NCBI GenBank assembly: GCA_016791105.1
Contig: JAEUNM010000085.1
Location: 124,001-188,000 of the forward strand
DNA from: Rhodocyclaceae bacterium
GTDB lineage: Bacteria > Pseudomonadota > Gammaproteobacteria > Burkholderiales > Rhodocyclaceae
Length of the DNA stretch: 64,000 nt
Direction: 5' to 3'
The notes beneath the pieces are model-generated. The model worked only from the letters and a program-made list of their open reading frames with translations, searched no databases and was not told the DNA's origin. A program made the position numbers and the translations under genes. Positions 34,473 through 43,695 of the stretch are shown here, in pieces; within the stretch, counting starts at the first letter, position 1; the number at the start of each line of letters is the position of its first letter.

Positions 34473-36635
34473 ATGCAGCGAAACCTGGTATTCAAAATCG
34501 CGCTTCTCGCCGCGGCAGGATTGTCGGCCTCGGCAATTGCGGAAGATTTGAAAGCGCCGCCGGTCCGCGCGCCCAATCTGAAGCCCGCATTTCTCGGCAC
34601 AGTGGTCAGCCAGTATTACGACGGCAGCAGCGACGATCTGCTCACCGCGGGGCTGGGTTGGGCCGGGCTGCAGGCCGCCTTTCCGCTGCCGCTGTCGCCG
34701 GCTCCCACGGCAGCCGAATTGCGCCGGCGTGCCATCCATACGAATTACCGGGCGGTACTGGACTTCAGTTCAGCCGGCGGCTTCGGCACTTTGTACGGTC
34801 CCAACGTAGCCCTTGACGGCACCGTAGACCCCACGCCCACGGCAGGGAAAATCGCCGGTACGGAATACCGCGCCTTTGCCGATGACGGCAGCGGGCGCAA
34901 GAACGTAACCCTATTGGTGCAAGTGCCGGACAGTTTCGACCCCGACCACGCCTGTATCGTGACCGCCACCTCGTCCGGTTCGCGCGGCGTCTATGGCGCC
35001 ATCGGCGCCTCGGGCGAGTGGGGACTGAAACGCGGCTGCGCCGTGGCGTATACCGACAAGGGCAGCGGCAACGGGCTGCACGACCTGATGAACAACCAGG
35101 TCGGCTTGATAGACGGCACCCGCACCGGCGCCGCCACGGCCGGTACGGCGTCGCACTTCACGGCAGCCCTGAATGCCGGGCAGCTTGCCAGCTTCAATGC
35201 CGCCTATCCGAATCGCGTTGCATTCAAGCACGCCCACTCGCAACAAAACCCCGAGCGCGACTGGGGCCGCAACACTTTGCAGGCCATCGTGTTTGCGTTC
35301 TATGCGCTCAACGACCGCTATGGCACGCCGGTCGCGCACGGGCCGAAACGTGTGGTACTGGACCGCCGCAACACCCTGGTAATCGCTTCCGGAATTTCCA
35401 ATGGCGGCGGCGCAGCGCTCGCGGCGGCGGAAATGGACAACCACCAGCTCATAGACGGCGTCGCCGTCACCGAGCCGCAGATACAGGTTCGTGCCACGCG
35501 CGAACTGGTGATCCAGCAAGGTGCGACGACCATGACGACGGTGGGACGTTCCCTGTACGACTATTTCACCTACGCCAATCTGTACCAGCCCTGTGCCGCG
35601 CTCTCGACGCGAGCGGCCGGTTCACCCGCCGCGGGTTTCTTGCTGTTCCCGAACCCGGTAGGCCCCACCGCACGTTGCGCCGCGCTGCAGGCGAAAGGCC
35701 TGTTGACCGCCACCACGCTCGCCGATCAGGCCGAAGAAGCGCTGGACAAGCTGCACGCCTATGGCTGGCTGGCCGATAGCGACCGCCTGCACGCCTCGCA
35801 CTACCGCTTCGCCACCAATGCCATCGCCGTCACCTACTCCAACACCTACGGCCGCTTCAGCGTTGCGGACAATCTGTGCGGCTTCTCGATGGCCAATACC
35901 GACGGGACGGGTGCCCCGGCGCCGCAGAACCCCCTGCTGCAGGCAAACATTTTTGCGACCGGCAATGGCGTGCCGCCCACGTCTGGCGTGAACATCGTCT
36001 ACAACCTCGCCAGCGGCGGCCCCAAACTGGATTTCCTGGCCGTTTCGCCCTCCAGCGGCGCGGCCGATTTCGCCCTGGACGGCGCCATCTGCCAGCGCAA
36101 TCTCGCGCTCGGCCAGGACATCCTGACCGGCGCACCGCTAAGCGGCGCTATGGCAGCGGCCTCGAAGCGCATCCGGCGCGGCATTGCCGAGGCCCAGGTC
36201 GGTGGCAATGTGCAGCACACGCCAACAATCGTCGTGCAAGGCCGCGCCGACGCGCTGGTTCCGGTGAATCAGGCGTCGCGCGCCTGGTATGGCGTCAATC
36301 TGCTGTCGGCACCGAAAGCCGCCAATGTCAGTTACGTGGAAGTGACCAACGCACAGCACTTTGACGCCTTCCTGCCGGCCACCGTCCTCCCGGGCTATGA
36401 CAGCCTGTACGTGCCGCTGCACATCTATCTGATCCGCGCGCTGGATGCGATGTATGCGCACCTGACCAGCGGCGCACCCCTGCCGCCCTCGCAGGTGGTG
36501 CGTACCATCCCGCGCGGCGGCGCGCCGGGCGCGGCACCGCCGCTCACCGCAGCCAACGTCCCGCCCATTTCCGCCAGCCCGGCGGTTGGCGACGCCATTC
36601 AATTCCACCACCACACCCTGCAAATTCCGGACTGA
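34473..36635 (+). CDS. D-(-)-3-hydroxybutyrate oligomer hydrolase
   Basis: 720 residues. It starts with a signal peptide (IALLAAAGLSASAIAE). The family is recognised by LGTVVSQYYDGSSDDLLTAG near the N-terminus and by GSRGVYGAIGASGEWGLKRGCAVAYTDKG in conserved blocks (about 170-200). The nucleophile region is ASGISNGGGAALAA (GxSxG-like, Ser near 312). Near the C-terminus TPTIVVQGRADALVPVNQ and an AQHFD histidine complete the likely triad. The enzyme cleaves 3-hydroxybutyrate dimers and oligomers from polyhydroxybutyrate. The signal peptide suggests an exported form. Followed by a strong terminator. Confidence 0.92.
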   Translation: MQRNLVFKIALLAAAGLSASAIAEDLKAPPVRAPNLKPAFLGTVVSQYYDGSSDDLLTAGLGWAGLQAAFPLPLSPAPTAAELRRRAIHTNYRAVLDFSSAGGFGTLYGPNVALDGTVDPTPTAGKIAGTEYRAFADDGSGRKNVTLLVQVPDSFDPDHACIVTATSSGSRGVYGAIGASGEWGLKRGCAVAYTDKGSGNGLHDLMNNQVGLIDGTRTGAATAGTASHFTAALNAGQLASFNAAYPNRVAFKHAHSQQNPERDWGRNTLQAIVFAFYALNDRYGTPVAHGPKRVVLDRRNTLVIASGISNGGGAALAAAEMDNHQLIDGVAVTEPQIQVRATRELVIQQGATTMTTVGRSLYDYFTYANLYQPCAALSTRAAGSPAAGFLLFPNPVGPTARCAALQAKGLLTATTLADQAEEALDKLHAYGWLADSDRLHASHYRFATNAIAVTYSNTYGRFSVADNLCGFSMANTDGTGAPAPQNPLLQANIFATGNGVPPTSGVNIVYNLASGGPKLDFLAVSPSSGAADFALDGAICQRNLALGQDILTGAPLSGAMAAASKRIRRGIAEAQVGGNVQHTPTIVVQGRADALVPVNQASRAWYGVNLLSAPKAANVSYVEVTNAQHFDAFLPATVLPGYDSLYVPLHIYLIRALDAMYAHLTSGAPLPPSQVVRTIPRGGAPGAAPPLTAANVPPISASPAVGDAIQFHHHTLQIPD

Positions 36636-36650
36636 TCTGGTTGCGGCCGT

Positions 36651-36692
36651 AAAAAGGCCGGCCGGCGCGCAAGCGCCGGCCGGCCTTTTTTT
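36651..36692 (+). terminator. Rho-independent terminator after the oligomer hydrolase gene
   Basis: A perfect 14-bp GC-rich stem (36655-36668 with 36673-36686) with loop GCAA, preceded by AAAA and followed by seven Ts, lies 19 bases after the stop at 36635. Confidence 0.92.
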
Positions 36693-37136
36693 GGGGATTG
36701 CGGGGCCAGCGTTGGGGTTCCTGGCGTCACCCCAAGCGAAAGTCGGGTAGCTTGGGGTGAGCCTGCGAAGCCCAACATCGATTGGTAGCGTAACAGGCGG
36801 ATGTTGGTATTTCTGGCCTTACCCAGGCCTGCGCGGGCTGGGCAATTTCCGATCGAAGAAATCCTACGGACGGCGCAAAATGCCCCGTCCGGCATGCGCG
36901 TAGTTGTCAGGCAGGGCGCGAGTCAAGCTCGTAGGCGAACCTCATGCACCGGCAATTTTGGCGGGGATTCTGGCCAACCAATTCGGGGTACGTCCCAAAT
37001 TATTCCTGCCGCAGTCCCAAGCACCATTCCCGGCGCGGCGGATTAGGCCTTCGGCAGCTCGCTAACGCCTTCGACCCATTGCAACGACCCTGCCCTGCCG
37101 ACGCCACCAAGTACAGATCGGTTGCTGAAGCTCAAG
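36693..37136. repeat. Accessory spacer with an inverted repeat (36727-36760)
   Basis: This gap between the hydrolase terminator and the TTTACAA repeat array has no gene I can support. It contains an 11-bp perfect inverted repeat, TCACCCCAAGC (36727-36737) with GCTTGGGGTGA (36750-36760), nested among shorter GTTGGG/CCCAAC pairs (about 36711-36778). The arrangement is like dispersed extragenic repeats of proteobacteria. Copy number in the genome cannot be judged from one window. Confidence 0.5.
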
Positions 37137-37187
37137 TTTACAATCCGCCAGCATTAACTTTACAATACGACATCCGTTGGTTTACAA
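37137..37187 (+). promoter_or_regulatory. Three TTTACAA direct repeats at exact 22-bp spacing (candidate operator)
   Basis: TTTACAA occurs at 37137-37143, 37159-37165 and 37181-37187, each exactly 22 bp from the next, that is two helical turns apart on one face of the DNA. The first two copies share the longer form TTTACAATNCGNCA. The last copy ends 8 bases before the ATG of the HTH-GHKL-STAS-like gene, so a protein bound here would cover its translation start or promoter. Autoregulation by that HTH protein is a simple guess. Confidence 0.6.
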
Positions 37188-37195
37188 CTTGGGTG

Positions 37196-38230
37196 ATGGC
37201 CAAACCCTCTCGCCACAAAGAACTGGTCCGCAGCATCACGCGGGATGTGGTCGAACATCCGCGCGATCTCACGCGGTACTACGCAGAGCGCCTCGGGATA
37301 TCCCGTGTTGCCGCGAACAAGTACATCCAGCGCCTGGAACAGGACGGATGGATCGCGCGAAGCGGCCCGGCGACACACCCGGTTTTCAGCCCCGGCTACA
37401 AGCGAAGGGTGTCACAGATGTACCCGCTTGCCGGGCTTGAAGAGGATGTGGCTTGGGAAAAAGGCTTCAAACCCTACTTCAATCTGGCACCCAACATACA
37501 AAATATCGTGAGCCATGGGTTCACCGAGATGGTCAACAACGCAATCGACCACTCCGCGGGCAGTTCGGTGTTCATTTGGATCAGCCAGGACGAACGCATG
37601 CTGTGGATCATCATCTCGGATGACGGGGTTGGCATCTTTGCCAAGATAAGTTCAGCGCTGGGCCTACCGGACATGCGTCAGGCACTATTCGAACTGGCGA
37701 AAGGAAAATTGACTACCGACCCGAGCAAACACACTGGCGAGGGCGTGTTCTTTACCTCCAGGATGTTCGACTCGTTTGAAATCAGCGCGAATGGCTTGCA
37801 ATTTAATCACGATGCGGATTCACCGCATGATTGGTTGCAGGAAGCCTCTGGCATCTTTCCGGATGGTACAGCCGTATTAATGCGGATTGCGCTCGACTCA
37901 ACGCGAACGGCCGCTGAGGTTTATTCGAACTTCACCGATGCGCCTGAGGACTACGACTTCTCAAAGACCATCGTTCCAATGAAGCTCGCGCGCTTAGGCG
38001 ACGAACAACTGATTTCGCGCTCACAGGCCAAGCGACTGATAGCCAGATTTGATCGATTCAAAACCGTTGTTCTCGACTTTGCGGGCATTGAACAAATTGG
38101 CCAGGCGTTCGCCGACGAACTGTTCCGGGTGTACGCCAATAGCCACCCAAAAGTGGAACTTGTGCCGGTGAATATGAAGGAACAAGTGGAGCGCATGTGG
38201 CTACGCGCGGTAGCTCCGCCAAGTGCGTAA
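37196..38230 (+). CDS. HTH - GHKL ATPase - STAS-like (DUF4325) regulator
   Basis: 344 residues from ATG 37196 (a GTG lies just before). The N-terminal winged HTH (about 1-60) contains AERLGISRVAANKYIQRLEQDGWI. The GHKL ATPase (about 95-215) has the N-box FTEMVNNAIDHSAG and G1 box ISDDGVGIF, then TGEGVFFTSRMFD as the lid. The C-terminal STAS-like domain (about 255-335) has FKTVVLDFAGIEQIGQAFADELFRV in two blocks. The design joins DNA binding, ATP binding and an anti-sigma-antagonist-like fold in one chain. The targets are unknown. Three phased repeats precede it and a tandem 12-mer follows, an isolated accessory context with no operon partner. Confidence 0.85.
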   Translation: MAKPSRHKELVRSITRDVVEHPRDLTRYYAERLGISRVAANKYIQRLEQDGWIARSGPATHPVFSPGYKRRVSQMYPLAGLEEDVAWEKGFKPYFNLAPNIQNIVSHGFTEMVNNAIDHSAGSSVFIWISQDERMLWIIISDDGVGIFAKISSALGLPDMRQALFELAKGKLTTDPSKHTGEGVFFTSRMFDSFEISANGLQFNHDADSPHDWLQEASGIFPDGTAVLMRIALDSTRTAAEVYSNFTDAPEDYDFSKTIVPMKLARLGDEQLISRSQAKRLIARFDRFKTVVLDFAGIEQIGQAFADELFRVYANSHPKVELVPVNMKEQVERMWLRAVAPPSA

Positions 38231-38248
38231 GAGCGATGCCTGACGCAT

Positions 38249-38308
38249 GCAGTAATAGGAGCAGTAATAGGAGCAGTAATAGGAGCAGTAATAGGAGCAG
38301 TAATAGGG
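38249..38308. repeat. Five tandem copies of a 12-bp unit
   Basis: GCAGTAATAGGA is repeated five times without gaps; the last copy ends GGG instead of GGA. It lies 19 bases after the stop of the HTH-GHKL-STAS-like gene. It runs into GGGGACGCACCAC, a short phrase I recall near RAYT-type repeats (low certainty). A unit of 12 bp in a non-coding stretch suggests variable copy number between strains. Confidence 0.9.
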
Positions 38309-38762
38309 GACGCACCACGAAATCATTTGTTGCCGGCGGCACGGGTCAATGTGCAGGCCTTTAGTGCGGGCTGACAACAGTGAGCGTTCGCCCCCCCAAG
38401 CGGCCGAGACCGCTGCAGGCATATCAAGCACACGTGCGCCGGATGATTCGCCAAATCGGCACCCATTCACCCGTGTATGGCAGTTCGACCGCCTCATACG
38501 TCGGGTGGCGCCTGGGGCTTATCCGCCCTTTACGCCGCCCCGACCCATATTGTATCTTTCATGCTTGCGGGCGGCACCCGTGCGCCATTATTGTTGGGGT
38601 CCGCTTGCAAACGCCAAGGATCCCACATCATTCGCGCCACGGCAATCGCAATCATTACCCTTACGGCAGCACCACAAAAGGCAGCGTAGCATGGTATGTT
38701 TAAGGCCTGACGCCTTTTGAGGCCGTTTGCACCAGCCAAGCATCATGCCCCGGGGAGCGAAA
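38309..38762. other. Non-coding accessory spacer with a REP-like element (38498-38535)
   Basis: No gene supported in this stretch. At 38498-38535 the text GTGGCGCCTGGGGCTTATC followed by CGCCCT resembles the imperfect palindromic element at 39100-39135 (GGCGGATTGCGCCTGCGGCTTATCCGCC in pieces), so the two are probably copies of the same dispersed repeat, flanking the small lipoprotein gene. Confidence 0.45.
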
Positions 38763-39074
38763 ATGTGCCGCCGTCTTCTGGTTCTAATCGCGATAACGAC
38801 ACTCATCACCGCCTGCGATGCCGTCGACACCATGAAAGAAGGGTTTGCCCATTCTCAGGCGGTTTCCGATCGCTTGCAGAAAACCATCGGTCTGCCGTCA
38901 TTGGTCGGGTTCAACTGGAACAACGGTACGCTTAATTCGGTATCGGTAACATTTCAGGGCATGCCGCGCGAGCAGTCCCTGCCCGACATTGCAGCCAGCG
39001 CAAAGCAAGCCATCGCTGCGGAGTTCAAACAAACCCCCAGGCAGATTGTGATCAGTTTCAGCATCGAGCCGTAA
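38763..39074 (+). CDS. Small lipoprotein, unknown function
   Basis: 103 residues from ATG 38763, preceded by GGGGAGCG. The signal peptide ends in lipobox LITAC (Cys18). The mature region is short and mixed alpha/beta with FNWNNGTLNSVSVTFQGMP and a final strand RQIVISFSIEP. No family recognised. It is bracketed by two copies of a REP-like repeat, typical of a single accessory gene. Localisation to the outer membrane is likely because residue 2 after Cys is Ala, not Asp. Confidence 0.7.
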   Translation: MCRRLLVLIAITTLITACDAVDTMKEGFAHSQAVSDRLQKTIGLPSLVGFNWNNGTLNSVSVTFQGMPREQSLPDIAASAKQAIAAEFKQTPRQIVISFSIEP

Positions 39075-39099
39075 GCCAGCCGTGCTTGAACGCCTCCAT

Positions 39100-39135
39100 G
39101 CGGCGGATTGCGCCTGCGGCTTATCCGCCCTACGC
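39100..39135. repeat. REP-like imperfect palindrome
   Basis: GGCGGAT (39102-39108) pairs with ATCCGCC (39123-39129) around a GC-rich centre (GCGCC/GGC). The pattern GGCGGATTGCGCC...GGCTTATCCGCCCTACGC is a widely dispersed extragenic repeat type in proteobacteria. A degraded relative is at 38498-38535. Confidence 0.6.
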
Positions 39136-39284
39136 TTGTCCACGTGCACATCGAACTGCGCACCATCGTAAGACGCGGGGGTTTCCGGGGGGCGGCAGAG
39201 AGCGCGCTATACTGGTTTGCATCGCCGCAGTCTTCCGGCCCGACGTTCCGGCGCCCGATCGCTGCCGTCGCCGGTATTTGCCCC

Positions 39285-39752
39285 ATGCTGACAAAACTAT
39301 CCAATCTGCTGTGCACGAGCTTGGGCTTGGCACAGACCGAGCACCAGGAAGGCCATTCCTTGCAAGTGGCCACCGCGGTACTGCTGAGCGAAGTGATGCG
39401 CGCCGACTCCGAAATTGCCGAGTCCGAACAGGCGGCGCTGCGGCGCATCCTGAAAGAGCGCTTCAACTTGTCGGACGACGAGGCTGGGCGCCTGGCGCAG
39501 CGCGGTCGCGCCGCTTCGCTCGACGCCAGCGATCTTTACCAATTCACGTCGGCCATCAACCAGGCGCTGGATTTGCCGGAACGGGTGCAGATCATGGAGT
39601 ACCTGTGGCAGGTGGCGCTGGCGGATAGCCGCCTGGACGCCTACGAGAACCACTTGATGCGCAGACTCGCCGACCTGCTGTACATCGGCCACGGCGATTA
39701 CGTCGCCGCCAAGACGCGCGCCCGCAACTTGCTGGGCCTGCCGCCCGAGTAA
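39285..39752 (+). CDS. TerB-family protein
   Basis: 155 residues, all-helical. The pattern LQVATAVLLSEVMRADSEIAESEQAALRRIL in conserved pieces (about 27-57) with acidic residues, and a second half (IMEYLWQVALADSRLDAYENHLMRRLADLL), matches the TerB/DjlA-N metal-binding helical fold. TerB-like proteins are linked to tellurite resistance and membrane stress, but stand-alone copies are of unknown role. The start at 39285 follows no strong ribosome-binding site; the frame extends upstream. It converges on metH. Confidence 0.8.
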   Translation: MLTKLSNLLCTSLGLAQTEHQEGHSLQVATAVLLSEVMRADSEIAESEQAALRRILKERFNLSDDEAGRLAQRGRAASLDASDLYQFTSAINQALDLPERVQIMEYLWQVALADSRLDAYENHLMRRLADLLYIGHGDYVAAKTRARNLLGLPPE

Positions 39753-39798
39753 TGTCCGCGCGCCGGGCGCATTCCCCGCAGGGAATTGCGCCGCACAT

Positions 39799-42700
39799 CT
39801 ACAGCAGCGGAGCCAGCCACCTTTCCGCCTCGCCTGACGCCATGCGCGTGCGCTGCGCCCAGTCTTCGAGCTGGTCGCGCCCGATTTTGGTAATGGCGAA
39901 ATAGCGCGCCTCGGGATGCGCGAGGTAAAAGCCGGATACCGCGGCGGCCGGGTACATGGCATAGCTTTCCGTTAGTTTCACGCCTATGGCGTTTTCCGCG
40001 TCGAGCAAGTCGAACAGGCCGGCTTTGGCCGTGTGGTCCGGGCAGGCCGGGTAGCCTGGCGCGGGGCGTATGCCCTGGTATTTTTCGGCGATCAGATCGT
40101 CGTTGCTGAGCGCTTCGGCTTCGGCGTAGCCCCAGAATTCGCGCCGCACGCGCTCGTGCAAATGTTCGGCAAATGCTTCCGCCAGGCGGTCGGCAATGGC
40201 CTTCAGCATGATGGCGCTATAGTCGTCGTGGCGCGCTTCGAATTCGGCCAGCTTGCGTTCGATGCCCAGGCCGGCCGTCACCACGAATGCGCCGGCCCAA
40301 TCGGCCACGCCGGAGGCGCGCGGCGCGACGAAATCGGCCAGGCAGTAGTGCGGCGTGCCGGCCGGCTTTTCGTGCTGCTGGCGCAGGCCGTGCCATACCA
40401 TGCGCTTTTCGACGCGGTTGTCGGTGCGGTAGAAGGCGATATCGTCGCCTTCGGCATTGGCCGGGAATAGTCCGAACACGCCGCGCGCGGTGAGCCATTT
40501 TTCCGCGATCACCTGGGCCAGCATTTGTTGTGCGTCGGCCAGCACTTTGCGCGCTTCTTCGCCGATCAAGGTGTCATCGAGCAGGGCCGGATAGCTGCCG
40601 GACAAATCCCAGGTCTGGAAGAACGGACCCCAGTCGATGTAGCGCGCCAATACGGTGAGGTCATAGTCGTCGAATACCGTAATGCCGGTCTGGCGTGGCG
40701 CGACCGGGCGCACGTCGCTGCCCCAGCCGCAGCAATAGGCGTTGTCGCGGGCGGCGGCGAGCGGCAGCAATTTCACGCCGCGCTTGTTGGCGTGCTGGGC
40801 GCGGATGCGCGCGTAGTCGTCGGCCACCGATTGTGCGTAGCCGGCGCTTTGTTCGGCCGACAGCAAGCTCGTGACCACACCCACCGCGCGCGAGGCATCC
40901 GGCACGTATACCACCGGCTGCCCGTAGTTGGGCGCGATCTTGATGGCGGTGTGCGCGCGCGAGGTGGTGGCGCCGCCTATGAGCAGCGGCAAATTCATGC
41001 CCAGGCGCTGCATTTCGGCGGCGACGTGGGCCATTTCTTCCAGCGAGGGCGTAATCAGGCCGGACAGGCCGATCGCACCGGCGCCCCATTCCTGCGCCTT
41101 GGCCAGTATCTTTTCGCAGGGCACCATGACGCCCAGGTCGAGCACTTCATAGCCGTTGCAGCCCAGCACCACGCCCACGATATTTTTGCCGATGTCGTGC
41201 ACATCGCCCTTTACGGTAGCCATGACGATTTTGCCCTTGGCCGCGGCGCTGGATTTTTCCGCTTCGATATAGGGCTGCAAATGCGCCACCGCCTGTTTCA
41301 TGACGCGGGCAGATTTGACCACCTGTGGCAGGAACATTTTGCCGGCGCCGAACAGGTCGCCGACTTCATTCATGCCGGCCATGAGCGGGCCTTCGATCAC
41401 CGCCAGCGGGCCGCGTCCGGCGTCCAGCGCAGCAAGCCGTGCGGTTTCGGTGTCCTCGACGATAAATTGCGTGATGCCCTTCACCAGCGCATGTGCGAGC
41501 CGCTTGTCCACCGGCAGTTCGCGCCAGCTCAGGTCGGCCGCGGCTTGTTGTCCGGCCTGGCCTTTGACGGTCTGGGCGTATTCCACCAGCGCTTCACCGG
41601 CACCCGGGTTGCGGTTGAGCACCACGTCTTCAACCTTGTCGCGCAAGGCGGCCGGGATGTTTTCGTAATTGCCCAACTGGCCGGCATTGACGATGCCCAT
41701 GGTGAGCCCGGCGCGTATGGCGTGGTACAGAAACACCGTGTGTATGGCTTCGCGCACGGCGTCGTTGCCGCGGAAGCTGAACGACACATTCGACACCCCG
41801 CCGCTGATTTTGGCGTGCGGCAGATGCTGTTTGATCCAGGCCGCCGCTTCGATGAAATCGACCGCGTAATTGTCGTGATCGGCAATGCCGGTGGCGATGG
41901 CGAATATGTTGGGGTCGAAAATGATGTCCTGCGGCGCGAAACCGGCCTGTTCGGTGAGCAGGCGGTAACTGCGCTCGCAAATGCCGATCTTGCGCGCAAA
42001 ACTGTCGGCCTGGCCCTGTTCGTCGAAGGCCATCACGATCACCGCAGCGCCATAGCGGCGCGCCAGTTCGGCCTGCTGCAGGAAATTCTGTTCGCCTTCC
42101 TTGAGCGAGATGGAATTGACCACGCCCTTGCCCTGTATGCACTTGAGCCCGGCTTCGATCACTTCCCATTTGGAGGAGTCGATCATGATGGGCACACGCG
42201 CAATGTCCGGCTCGGAGGCGATCAGATTCAGAAAGCGCGTCATGGCCGCCTTGCCGTCCAGCATGGCTTCGTCCATGTTCACGTCTATGATCTGGGCGCC
42301 GTTTTCGACCTGGCTTTTGGCGACGGCCACCGCATCCTCGAAGCGGTTTTCCAGAACCATGCGTGCGAACACGCGCGAACCGGTCACGTTGGTTCGCTCA
42401 CCCACATTCACGAACAGGCTGTCCGCGCCCACGTTGCAAGGCTCCAGGCCGGCCAGACGCAGTTTCGGTTCCGGCAGCGGCGTGCGGCGCGGCGCGGCAT
42501 CGGCCAGACCTTCGGCGATGGCGCGTATGTGCTCCGGCGTGGTACCGCAACAGCCGCCGGCGATATTCAGAAAGCCGTGGTCGGCCCATTCGCGGATGAG
42601 GCGCGCCATGTTGTCCGGCGTGTCGTCATATTCGCCAAATGCATTGGGCAGGCCTGCGTTGGGGTGGGCCGACAGCATGGTGCCGGCCACCCGCGCCAGT

Positions 42701-43482
42701 TCTTCCACATACGGGCGCAATTCTTTTGCCCCCAGCGCGCAATTGAGGCCGAAAGACAGCGGGCGCGCGTGGGCGAGCGAATTCCAGAACGCTTCCGGCG
42801 TCTGCCCGGACAGGGTGCGGCCGGAGGCATCGGTAATGGTGCCGGAAATCATGATGGGCCAGCGCCGGCCCATCTGGTCGAACAGGCGTTCTATGGCAAA
42901 TAGCGCGGCTTTGGCATTCAGCGTGTCGAATATGGTTTCGACCATCAGGATGTCGGCGCCGCCATCGACCAGGCCGCGCGCCGCTTCGACATAATCTTCG
43001 ACGAGCTGGTCGAAACTGACGTTGCGAAAGCCCGGATCGTTTACGTCAGGCGAGATCGAACAGGTGCGCGACGTCGGCCCCAGCACGCCGGCCACGAAGC
43101 GCGGTTTGCCGGGTGTGCGCGCACTCCAGCCATCGCACAACTCGCGCGCGATGCGCGCACCGGCCACGTTCAGTTCGTACGCCAGATCGGACAGCCCGTA
43201 TTCCGCCTGCGACACGCGCGTGGAATTGAAGGTGCTGGTTTCTATGATGTCCGCGCCGGCGGCCAGATAGGCGTCGTGTATGCCGCCTATCACCTGTGGC
43301 GCGGTGAGCAGCAACAAGTCGTTATTGCCCTTGACGTCCTTGCTGTGCCCGGCAAACCGCGCGCCGCGATAATCGGCTTCGGTGAGCCGGTGGCGCTGCA
43401 CCATCGTGCCCATGGCGCCATCCAGAATCAGGATGCGGCGGGCGGCGATGTCGCGCAATTCTTGTTCGCGGTCTGGTTGCAT
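39799..43482 (-). CDS. metH: Cobalamin-dependent methionine synthase
   Basis: 1227 residues, full length. Module order: homocysteine domain with zinc-binding Cys in GLNCALG and [11 protein letters not shown]; pterin (methyl-tetrahydrofolate) domain with [13 protein letters not shown]; cobalamin domain with [15 protein letters not shown] (base-on His in the DxHxxG motif) and [11 protein letters not shown]; and the SAM-dependent reactivation domain with [12 protein letters not shown]. It makes methionine from homocysteine in the cytoplasm. The 5' leader carries a hairpin with a T-rich tail and a second pairing, suggesting attenuation. The C-terminus is convergent with the TerB-like gene. Confidence 0.97.
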   Translation of the reverse strand: MQPDREQELRDIAARRILILDGAMGTMVQRHRLTEADYRGARFAGHSKDVKGNNDLLLLTAPQVIGGIHDAYLAAGADIIETSTFNSTRVSQAEYGLSDLAYELNVAGARIARELCDGWSARTPGKPRFVAGVLGPTSRTCSISPDVNDPGFRNVSFDQLVEDYVEAARGLVDGGADILMVETIFDTLNAKAALFAIERLFDQMGRRWPIMISGTITDASGRTLSGQTPEAFWNSLAHARPLSFGLNCALGAKELRPYVEELARVAGTMLSAHPNAGLPNAFGEYDDTPDNMARLIREWADHGFLNIAGGCCGTTPEHIRAIAEGLADAAPRRTPLPEPKLRLAGLEPCNVGADSLFVNVGERTNVTGSRVFARMVLENRFEDAVAVAKSQVENGAQIIDVNMDEAMLDGKAAMTRFLNLIASEPDIARVPIMIDSSKWEVIEAGLKCIQGKGVVNSISLKEGEQNFLQQAELARRYGAAVIVMAFDEQGQADSFARKIGICERSYRLLTEQAGFAPQDIIFDPNIFAIATGIADHDNYAVDFIEAAAWIKQHLPHAKISGGVSNVSFSFRGNDAVREAIHTVFLYHAIRAGLTMGIVNAGQLGNYENIPAALRDKVEDVVLNRNPGAGEALVEYAQTVKGQAGQQAAADLSWRELPVDKRLAHALVKGITQFIVEDTETARLAALDAGRGPLAVIEGPLMAGMNEVGDLFGAGKMFLPQVVKSARVMKQAVAHLQPYIEAEKSSAAAKGKIVMATVKGDVHDIGKNIVGVVLGCNGYEVLDLGVMVPCEKILAKAQEWGAGAIGLSGLITPSLEEMAHVAAEMQRLGMNLPLLIGGATTSRAHTAIKIAPNYGQPVVYVPDASRAVGVVTSLLSAEQSAGYAQSVADDYARIRAQHANKRGVKLLPLAAARDNAYCCGWGSDVRPVAPRQTGITVFDDYDLTVLARYIDWGPFFQTWDLSGSYPALLDDTLIGEEARKVLADAQQMLAQVIAEKWLTARGVFGLFPANAEGDDIAFYRTDNRVEKRMVWHGLRQQHEKPAGTPHYCLADFVAPRASGVADWAGAFVVTAGLGIERKLAEFEARHDDYSAIMLKAIADRLAEAFAEHLHERVRREFWGYAEAEALSNDDLIAEKYQGIRPAPGYPACPDHTAKAGLFDLLDAENAIGVKLTESYAMYPAAAVSGFYLAHPEARYFAITKIGRDQLEDWAQRTRMASGEAERWLAPLL

Positions 43483-43497
43483 GCTGGCGGAACTCCA

Positions 43498-43560
43498 AAA
43501 AGCAAACGGCCCGTTGGCTTGGCATAAAGCGAACGGGCCGTGTTGCGTTGGCTCGCTTTA
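43498..43560 (-). promoter_or_regulatory. Structured metH leader with terminator-like hairpin and alternative pairing
   Basis: On the minus strand a 10-bp stem ACGGCCCGTT/AACGGGCCGT (plus-strand 43506-43515 with 43532-43541) is followed by TTTGCTTTTT, about 23 bases before the metH ATG. An upstream 8-mer TAAAGCGA (43553-43560) is perfectly complementary to TCGCTTTA (43525-43532) located in the hairpin loop. The two helices would form an H-type pseudoknot or compete, the geometry of an attenuator or riboswitch. I could not match it to the SAH or SAM-II consensus. Confidence 0.6.
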
Positions 43561-43695
43561 GCTGGATTTGTAGTGCGCCCGCAAGCTGTAGCTTCAAATC
43601 GGCGCGTATGAGCGGCGCAACATACTGTGCTGCGGCGCAAAAGTCAAGGCGCTGCCCGGCCGGACGCTGCACCAACGGCGATGGCCGGCACGAAC

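Noticed and set aside
38249..38308. CRISPR array
   Set aside because: The unit is 12 bp with no spacers, so it is a simple tandem repeat; no cas gene is present.
40525..42903. 792-codon open frame on the plus strand, antisense to metH
   Set aside because: It mirrors the reading phase of metH in high-GC DNA, and its translation has no family motif; metH on the other strand is complete and certain.
43483..43690. SAH or SAM-II riboswitch before metH
   Set aside because: The required core sequences (GAGGAGCG and partner for SAH; the SAM-II pseudoknot consensus) are not present. The leader is reported only as a structured element.
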